A DNA stretch of 12,105 bases from an uncultured Bacteroidota bacterium (GTDB lineage Bacteria; Bacteroidota; Bacteroidia; Chitinophagales; Chitinophagaceae). The stretch is taken from NCBI GenBank assembly GCA_903905685.1, contig CAIVHI010000077.1, positions 1 through 12,105 on the forward strand, given 5' to 3'. The position numbers were made by a program, and so were the translations under genes. Under the pieces are notes generated by a model that had not been told where the DNA came from, searched no databases, and saw only the letters and a list, made by a program, of their open reading frames with translations. Shown here piece by piece: positions 6,156 through 12,105 of the stretch (the stretch's first letter is position 1; each line of letters opens with the position of its first letter).

Positions 6156-8957
6156 CTACTCCTTCACCACTGTCCGCGCCATATCGAATCCTGCACCCGT
6201 GGCCCGAACAAAATAGGTGCCGGGCATGGCGAGGTCAGGTATCGTGGTCGCTGCATTGGTCGTGCCATAAAACAGCGCCACTTGGCGGCCGGCTGCATCG
6301 GTCACGGTGTAGGTTACCTTGGAGTCGATGTTGGAAGTCACCATCAATTGGGCGGCTCCTGCAAATGGGTTGGGGGCAATGGCAAGTGCGCTACCCGCGA
6401 CACCGCTATGGGTGCCGATGCCGGTAGTAACTGGCAATACCGTGAAATCGAATGTGGATGTTGCAGAACCGCACGAGTTGGTTACCGTATAAACAATAGT
6501 ATCGGTGCCCGGAGCTACAGCATGCACCGTTCCACCTGCCGAAACAATTGTGATACCGGTATTGGTGGCACTCCAAACACCGCCCGTAACCGATTCCATG
6601 AGGGTCACGGTGCTGCCGTCATATACGAGGCCTGTACCGGTGATAATGCCGGCCGTGGGCGGGGCATCGATGGTGAACACTGCCGAGGCAGTGTCCGTTA
6701 CTCCGCAAGAACCGGTCATGGTATAATAAACGGTGTCCATACCTGCTGCAACCGGCATAATTTCGCTGCCGCTCAGCACGGCATTGCCATTGGATATGAT
6801 TAGGCTGCCACCGGCAACGGTTAACCCCACGCCTACGCCGGCAGTGGTTTGACAGATATGGCTTGGCACAGTAACAGTACCGGGGTATCCCAGTGGATTG
6901 ACCGTAATCACCAATTCGGTGGTGCCGGTTCCACAAACGCTTGTAGATAGATAGTATACCGTATCCACACCCGAACTCAAACCCACTACACTGGCGGAAT
7001 CCGCACCTATCGCCACAACTGCGGCATGGCTGTTGCTAACCGACCAAGTGCCACCCGGGGTAGATTCACCGATCAATATTGTGCTTGCAGGACATACGGC
7101 ATTGGCTCCGGAAATGGTGCCGCCCGCCCCTGTAACATACAAGGGAAGCTCGGCATAAGCCGAACAACCGCCCGATGTAACGGTATAATCGATAACCGTA
7201 CTACCCGTGGCAACACCGTGAACCACACCCAGCGAACTGCTTACGGTGGCTACACCCGCGGTAAGACTAGACCAAGTGCCACCCGTAACGGTTTCGGCAA
7301 GGGTAATACTCGCACCCACGCAAATCGTGTCTACCCCGGCTATGCTGCCGGCAGAGGGGACAGGATTCACTGTGATGACAACTGAACTCGACACCAAACA
7401 AGATTCCATCAAAGTATAAGTCAAAGTGTCTACTCCGGCAGTCATTCCGGATAGGTTCCCGCCGGTCATGAATGCACCATGCCCGTTCGAGGCAGTCCAG
7501 GTGCCACCGGGAATGCTGGCATAAAGCGTTGCTTCCAGACCTACACAAATAGGCGCGGCACCCGAGATGGTTGCTGCGGTGGGGTTCTGTACTTTCATGT
7601 AAACCATAACGGTATCGGAATAGGTTCCGTCTGTGACCAAAACTTGAAAAGAATCCAGTCCGAGATATCCGGCAGTAGAAGTATAGGCCATGCCTACCGG
7701 GGTTACCACGCTGTCGGTGCCATTGCTCAATGCCGTGTAGGGAAAACCCGAAACCGTACCATTGGCAGGAGGGGTTAGGATGGACCAAGTTTCAGCTTGG
7801 GCCAAATCGAGATCAGCAACTTCCAACAGACTCGTAACGGACAATGCCACTCCCGGGCAAGGGTACTCCCATTGGGCACGGCCCATTGCGAACACGGGAT
7901 TATGGGTGAGCTCGATGGCTTTGCGGAGGCGGTAGTTGTTGTGGTCGGCTACAAACAGGTTTTGTGAAGGATCTGAGTATACTCCGTAAGGCCAATTCAG
8001 GTCTTCCATCATGGCATCGGCGCCATCGCCACTATACCCATCAGCAGTAAGGCTCCCGGCCACCGTATTGATGATTCCTGTAGCCTTGGCAATTTCGCGG
8101 CAGGAGCAGCTTACATCGCAAAGGAAAATGTTGCCGGTAGTGTCGCAACACATGCCCCAAATGCCGCCCAATCCCGCAGCCGTTGCCGGCCCGCCGTCGC
8201 CCGATGCCATACCGCCGGTACCGGCAATGGTAGTGATGATGCCTGTAGCCGCATTCACTTCCCGAATATAGGAAACCACAATGCCTACTTGATCTGAGAA
8301 ATACAGGTTGCCGTTTTGGTCAACGCAAATGGCCACCGGATACTTGAGGGTTGCAGCAGTTGCTGCACCACCGTCGCCGGTATACCCCGTTGCACCTGTA
8401 CCTGCCACGGTAGTGATGATTCCGGTTCCGGCAGCAATTTTACGGATGGCGTTGTTACCGTAATCGGCAACATATAGGTTACCTACAGCATCCATACAAA
8501 TACCTTCAGGCGTGGTCATTTTGGCGGCGGTAGCTGCGCCACCGTCTCCCAAATACCCGTAGGTGTAGGAACCTGCAACACGCAACGTATCTCCTGTTGC
8601 GGTGGCAATTCGGCAAACCCGTTCCGCTGTCGTTACATATAAATAAGTGCCGGTTGGATCGATACACATATATTGTGGCGAGGGCAACGTAGCCAACGAA
8701 GATACCAACCCGGTTCGGGCATCCAACTTCCTGACCCGATTGTTGGAAATGTCGGTAAAATAAATATTGCCCAGCGCGTCGGTACACACATCATTAATAC
8801 CGCCTACCAATGTCTTCGGCCCCGAAAGTCCATCACCATTGTAGCCCGTTGTTCCGTTACCCACCAAGGTGACAGTAATTCTGTGGGCTTGGGCATTGAA
8901 GCCTGCAATGACGCAAGCCGCCAACAGGACTGTCCACAACGCGTTGATTTTCTTCAT
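6156..8957 (-). CDS. secreted NHL beta-propeller protein with Ig-like repeats and T9SS sorting domain
   Basis: An exported protein of 933 residues. Residues 1-24 are a signal peptide (likely cut after AQA). Residues about 30-350 form an NHL-type beta-propeller of roughly six blades, with the repeating signature TVAGTG..GYTGDGG.A..A.L..P and GNLYVAD..NN.IRKI. Residues about 365-455 look like a cadherin-like/VCBS-like domain (PPANGTVSG, GYLGLDSF, VTDGTYSD). Residues 461-842 hold five Ig-like Big_2-like repeats, and 855-933 a T9SS type A sorting domain (APNPF to VVKE). It is probably displayed on or released from the cell surface; the propeller suggests binding, and no catalytic motif stands out. 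One blade (270-286) has five cysteines. The ATG at 8957 directly precedes the KKINALW signal peptide. A TAACTTTA at 8984-8977 resembles a -7 element but has no matching -33. Confidence 0.9.
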   Translation of the reverse strand: MKKINALWTVLLAACVIAGFNAQAHRITVTLVGNGTTGYNGDGLSGPKTLVGGINDVCTDALGNIYFTDISNNRVRKLDARTGLVSSLATLPSPQYMCIDPTGTYLYVTTAERVCRIATATGDTLRVAGSYTYGYLGDGGAATAAKMTTPEGICMDAVGNLYVADYGNNAIRKIAAGTGIITTVAGTGATGYTGDGGAATAATLKYPVAICVDQNGNLYFSDQVGIVVSYIREVNAATGIITTIAGTGGMASGDGGPATAAGLGGIWGMCCDTTGNIFLCDVSCSCREIAKATGIINTVAGSLTADGYSGDGADAMMEDLNWPYGVYSDPSQNLFVADHNNYRLRKAIELTHNPVFAMGRAQWEYPCPGVALSVTSLLEVADLDLAQAETWSILTPPANGTVSGFPYTALSNGTDSVVTPVGMAYTSTAGYLGLDSFQVLVTDGTYSDTVMVYMKVQNPTAATISGAAPICVGLEATLYASIPGGTWTASNGHGAFMTGGNLSGMTAGVDTLTYTLMESCLVSSSVVITVNPVPSAGSIAGVDTICVGASITLAETVTGGTWSSLTAGVATVSSSLGVVHGVATGSTVIDYTVTSGGCSAYAELPLYVTGAGGTISGANAVCPASTILIGESTPGGTWSVSNSHAAVVAIGADSASVVGLSSGVDTVYYLSTSVCGTGTTELVITVNPLGYPGTVTVPSHICQTTAGVGVGLTVAGGSLIISNGNAVLSGSEIMPVAAGMDTVYYTMTGSCGVTDTASAVFTIDAPPTAGIITGTGLVYDGSTVTLMESVTGGVWSATNTGITIVSAGGTVHAVAPGTDTIVYTVTNSCGSATSTFDFTVLPVTTGIGTHSGVAGSALAIAPNPFAGAAQLMVTSNIDSKVTYTVTDAAGRQVALFYGTTNAATTIPDLAMPGTYFVRATGAGFDMARTVVKE
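6432..7577 (-). repeat. five Ig-like (Big_2-like) repeats in the NHL protein
   Basis: The repeats start near residues 461, 535, 612, 691 and 768 and are 74-79 residues each. Repeats 1-4 have a cysteine pair spaced 49-53 residues apart (471/520, 546/598, 622/675, 702/751), a probable disulfide in the oxidising exterior. Repeat 5 has only Cys829. The GGTW motif is kept in repeats 1-3, becomes GGVW in repeat 5 and is changed in repeat 4 (AGGSL). Confidence 0.72.
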
Positions 8958-9106
8958 ACCGTTTGTATTTTGAGGATAAAGTTACTTGTAAATACAACCT
9001 ATCGCATCCCGACCAAAAACTTTTTTCTTATTTGAATTGGGTAGATTCCTGCTTACGTAACACGACCATTTCACATAAAAACATAGACGCACTTGACACA
9101 GCTCTC

Positions 9107-9164
9107 AATTTTTCAACCGAAAGCAATCAAACCATCGATTTTATTGCTTTCGGTTGAATAATTG
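9107..9164. terminator. long inverted repeat downstream of the VPS10-like gene
   Basis: A perfect 16-bp stem (9112-9127 with 9143-9158) around a 15-base loop, extended by five more pairs (9106-9110 with 9160-9164) after one mismatch. It starts 37 bp after the stop of the VPS10-like gene. Neither strand has a U-tract after the stem, so termination is likely but not certain. mRNA 3'-end protection is an alternative. Confidence 0.6.
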
Positions 9165-9200
9165 ACCCGTACGGAACGGACTATTACCCTAGCCAAACTC

Positions 9201-11996
9201 CTACCTCATCATCAACAACTTGATCGTCTCCCGATATGTCCCAGTCGTCAAGGTACAGTAGTAGGTACCTGGCGATAAGTTCATTCCTTCAAACGACACC
9301 CTATGGGTACCCTTATCGAATTCACCGTTGGTGGGCACTCCCACTTCGCGGCCCAAGCCATCGCACACCGTAATCTTGACGTGGCTGTCGGCCTGCAACG
9401 TGAACTGGAGGCTTGTGGCTGCGTTGAAGGGGTTAGGGAAAGCGGTGAAATTCAATGATGCCGAACTTTGCTGCAACAAGCTGTTGATACCCAAAACATC
9501 GGCCACCGAATTCAGATAGGTGGAAAAGATGCCGTGAGAATGGGTGGCCACGGTGAGCAGCCCATCTGTAGTGCGATAGTCCATCATATCAACCACCGAT
9601 TCGCCGATGGTGGACGAACCCATTTGGGTCCAAACGGTCGATATGCCGTTGAGTACCGATGTGGCATAGAGCCCAATACTGGTACCAACAAAATACACCA
9701 AACCATCGGCGGTATGCGCGAATGTGGCCCACCTAACCGATGGCCCATTGCCCGTGCCGGATGTACTCGGCTCCAGATTACCCCCTATCCTACTCCACGT
9801 AGTGCCGCCATTGCTGCTGAAAAACAGGCTGTAGATGTTGTAGTTGGAGAAAACCGCGATTACGCTGTCTGCATTCGTAGGATTTACGGCAATACACGCC
9901 ACGTTGCCAGACAGCGAGAACAAGGTGGACGTCACATTATGCATCGCCGGCGTTCCCACATTGGCCGAGTCAATACGGTATATCTTTTGCGCCGAGGTGC
10001 CGACATAAAGGCGGTTGGCGGGAACAGTAGATATCCCCAATGCGGTAATAGTCACCTTTAGCCCCGGTATCGAATCAGGAAATTTGACCCAGTTGGTGCT
10101 GATGCTGTCCCAATTGTTGGCAAACGGAATGCCCGCCAAGTTATCGTTGCGCCACAGGTACTTGCCACCGGCCATATACATGATGGAATTGTTGTTCGGG
10201 TCCAACAGAAACGGATTGACGAATTGATAATTCGTACCACCTATTGGGTCTATACGGGCAAAACTGTCGGTGGCACCGCCGGCAGAGAGCCGCATTTTCC
10301 GCGTCTTACCACTTTGGATGCTCATATAGTAGGTTCGGCCACTGTCGCCTATCGCGCAGAAGGAGCCGTCTCCGCCACTTGGTGAAACCCAAGGCGTGGT
10401 TGCCCCCATAGTATTGGTAAACCAACTGCCATTGTCTTGCGCTCCCCCTATCACGACGCTGTCGGTGGAAGTGTGGTTGATGGCGCAAGTGTAGAACATA
10501 CTGTTAAGGTAGCCGTTGTTCAAATTCGTCCAAGCCACGGTGTCGGCCATGTTATTGCCCGTAAAGAACACCCCGCCATCGTTGGACGAATACATTTTGG
10601 TTGGGTCGCTTGGCACAAACCACAACTCATGCTGGTCAGGGTGGTGATTGAGGTAACCTTTAACCACGGGTAACAATGCCCCCTGCACATACCCCCCGAT
10701 AAACGTAGTATGGCTGTTGTCGTTGAAGCCCGAGTTGGACCGGTACACGTTGGTGCCACCAATAAAGACTACTCCTGTATCATCGGGCTTCGGCTTCACT
10801 ACCAAATCGTAAGACCCCTGACAGGTAAACTTGTCGAACTGCCCTCCCGATGATGGCAGATTCGCACTCAAGTTTCTCCACACGCCACCCGTGTCGGCCC
10901 CGGTACCCGATTTGTAATAGTATTTCCAAAGGCTGTTCCACTCTACGGTACCCAAGTAATTGGTGTCCGGCATGCCGGAGCTTGGAGTATTGCAGAGGAA
11001 ATAAACCTGGCTTTCATCCGCAGGACTGATGCCGATTTTGCAGCGGTTGAAGCTGTCTGGGAAGCCTACCGGGGTGATGTTCGTGAAAGTCGTGCCATCC
11101 ACAGACCGGTAGATGCCCTTGCTGGGGCCGTCGGAACTCAAGGTGGCATAGATTACGCCGTGCGAAGTAATGGCGATATCGGAGAAGTAGGACACCGTGG
11201 AACTCAAGTAACTACCCAATGCCGTAGACCAAGTGGTGCCCCCATTGGTAGATTTGTAAATACCGCCGTAGGCGGCCACGTAAATGTCTGTATTTGCCGT
11301 ATCGGCAGGGTTTACCACAATGTTCCAAGCCACTTGCGCCCACGTTGAAAATATGCTGTACAGCCCCGAGGTGGCCGGAATGACATTCCAGGTCTTGCCG
11401 CTATCGGCAGAGTGAAACACACCGGTACCCAAGTAGTAGGCTCCAGTCGCACTGGCTGATGCACCATAGGCCTCTCCCGACCCATAATACCAGTTGGCCT
11501 GATGACCCGGCCGCGTATCCTGAACCAAGCAAGACACACTGGGATAACTGTTGATGGGCGTACATGCGGTCCAGCTCGCGCCGGCATCCGTAGAGCGCCA
11601 CATGCCGCCCGAGCACGACCCTGCAACCAGATACCGTTCGTTGGTCACGTCCAGGGCCATGGCACGGGTTCTGCCACCCACGTTCCAAGGCCCGCGAGCA
11701 CTCCAAACCAAGCCCGCAGACGTAGCGCCGGAGTAGGCACCGGCTACCCAATTGTCTTTGGGCAGCGTCATAGCAAATTCCAACTCCTTTTGGCGCACAT
11801 TGTCAGGAATCTTACCCGATGCCGGGTCGCGCAATCTCGCAAGTTCATAGGCATACCTACCGTCAGCATCATCACCTCCCGCATCCGCCCCACCTATAGC
11901 CCAATCAGCCTCCCCTCTGGCATGGGGCGCCAAGAACGCCAAATACCCCATGGCCGAAAGCACCATCACAGCAATAGTAACATAGGTCTTTTTCAT
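9201..11996 (-). CDS. secreted sortilin/VPS10-like (Asp-box) propeller protein with T9SS sorting domain
   Basis: An exported protein of 931 residues. Residues 1-29 are a signal peptide or N-terminal anchor. Residues 30-95 are a linker (RDPASGKIPDNVRQKELEFA) resembling the N-terminal segment of many Bacteroidota proteins of this type. Residues about 100-830 form a large beta-propeller region opening with GPWNVGGRTRAMALD and carrying Asp-box/BNR motifs: STDAGASW (135), SADSGKTW (196), STNGGTTW (249), SVDGTTF (298), SSNDGG (470), SSNGGTTW (727). This pattern fits the sortilin/VPS10 and xyloglucanase-like propellers; I cannot identify catalytic acids, so glycosidase activity is not claimed. Residues 848-931 are the T9SS sorting domain (FPNPFNAA, GLGREV, SPGTYYCTL, KLLMMR). 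The ATG at 11996 follows AGAGG closely. A hairpin upstream (12040-12068) suggests a separate transcription unit, but I found no convincing promoter. Confidence 0.9.
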   Translation of the reverse strand: MKKTYVTIAVMVLSAMGYLAFLAPHARGEADWAIGGADAGGDDADGRYAYELARLRDPASGKIPDNVRQKELEFAMTLPKDNWVAGAYSGATSAGLVWSARGPWNVGGRTRAMALDVTNERYLVAGSCSGGMWRSTDAGASWTACTPINSYPSVSCLVQDTRPGHQANWYYGSGEAYGASASATGAYYLGTGVFHSADSGKTWNVIPATSGLYSIFSTWAQVAWNIVVNPADTANTDIYVAAYGGIYKSTNGGTTWSTALGSYLSSTVSYFSDIAITSHGVIYATLSSDGPSKGIYRSVDGTTFTNITPVGFPDSFNRCKIGISPADESQVYFLCNTPSSGMPDTNYLGTVEWNSLWKYYYKSGTGADTGGVWRNLSANLPSSGGQFDKFTCQGSYDLVVKPKPDDTGVVFIGGTNVYRSNSGFNDNSHTTFIGGYVQGALLPVVKGYLNHHPDQHELWFVPSDPTKMYSSNDGGVFFTGNNMADTVAWTNLNNGYLNSMFYTCAINHTSTDSVVIGGAQDNGSWFTNTMGATTPWVSPSGGDGSFCAIGDSGRTYYMSIQSGKTRKMRLSAGGATDSFARIDPIGGTNYQFVNPFLLDPNNNSIMYMAGGKYLWRNDNLAGIPFANNWDSISTNWVKFPDSIPGLKVTITALGISTVPANRLYVGTSAQKIYRIDSANVGTPAMHNVTSTLFSLSGNVACIAVNPTNADSVIAVFSNYNIYSLFFSSNGGTTWSRIGGNLEPSTSGTGNGPSVRWATFAHTADGLVYFVGTSIGLYATSVLNGISTVWTQMGSSTIGESVVDMMDYRTTDGLLTVATHSHGIFSTYLNSVADVLGINSLLQQSSASLNFTAFPNPFNAATSLQFTLQADSHVKITVCDGLGREVGVPTNGEFDKGTHRVSFEGMNLSPGTYYCTLTTGTYRETIKLLMMR

Positions 11997-12039
11997 CCTC
12001 TATAAGTTTGAGTTTAAAAGAATTGTTTTGCCCTTTCAA

Positions 12040-12068
12040 CAATAAAGCCCCAAAATGGGGCTTTATTG
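12040..12068. terminator. terminator hairpin upstream of the VPS10-like gene
   Basis: CAATAAAGCCCC (12040-12051) pairs perfectly over 12 bp with GGGGCTTTATTG (12057-12068) around a 5-base loop. The stem ends are A/U-rich, giving a U-rich 3' arm on both strands, as in typical intrinsic terminators. On the minus strand it would end the next gene upstream, just before the VPS10-like gene begins. The 37 bases to its right hold stop codons in all minus frames but too little to identify a gene. Confidence 0.8.
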
Positions 12069-12105
12069 TCGTTAGTCCTATCTGATTTTACTTATCCAAA
12101 ACGAA

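Noticed and set aside
4284..8957. CRISPR-like or mobile repeat array suggested by the recurring GGTW / GGCACTTGGTC-like segments
   Set aside because: The repetition is at protein level (Ig-like repeats of about 75 residues) with diverged DNA; there are no uniform short repeats with spacers.
8977..8984. Promoter for the NHL gene (TAACTTTA)
   Set aside because: One mismatch to TAnnTTTG and no -33 element at proper spacing (the nearest TTTG is 29 bp upstream).
9201..11996. Sialidase or xyloglucanase function for the Asp-box protein
   Set aside because: Asp-boxes are structural and occur in many propellers; I could not identify the catalytic residues of either family.

Overview
The window comes from a Bacteroidota chromosome. 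Three independent signs support this: a 5' end of 16S rRNA of Bacteroidota type at the left edge (minus strand), promoters with the phylum-specific TTTG / TAnnTTTG elements, and three large secreted proteins that each end in a type IX secretion (T9SS) C-terminal sorting domain. I cannot place it below phylum from this sequence.

Layout. Bases 1-174 are the first ~174 nt of a 16S rRNA gene read leftwards. Bases 175-708 are its leader and promoter region: two promoters in tandem (each with a 19-bp spacer), two boxA-like elements and a strong leader hairpin. Bases 709-2707 hold a probable two-gene minus-strand operon: a succinate-semialdehyde dehydrogenase of the Sad/YneI type, then 10 bp later a small SGNH/GDSL hydrolase. 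Divergent from it, on the plus strand, is a phosphohexomutase (phosphoglucomutase/phosphomannomutase family, 2822-4228). A strong bidirectional hairpin at 4235-4285 separates this metabolic part from the rest.

From 4284 to 11996 three minus-strand genes follow one another, each coding for a large exported protein with an N-terminal signal peptide and a T9SS type A sorting domain: (a) a glycine-rich ALK/LTK-like domain plus three Ig-like (Big_2-like) repeats; (b) an NHL-type beta-propeller, a cadherin-like/VCBS-like domain and five Ig-like repeats; (c) a sortilin/VPS10-like propeller protein with Asp-box (BNR) motifs. They look like cell-surface or secreted adhesive/scaffold proteins. Hairpins separate the genes at 6096-6120, 9107-9164 and 12040-12068. 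No T9SS machinery gene is in view.

No tRNA, CRISPR array, transposase, integrase or phage gene is visible. The most interesting signals are the shared, position-specific architecture of the Ig-like repeats in the two neighbouring cargo proteins (the last repeat of each has lost one cysteine of an otherwise conserved pair), a cysteine cluster in one propeller blade, and the compact tandem rRNA promoter region. I do not see convincing evidence of a new enzymatic or defence system.
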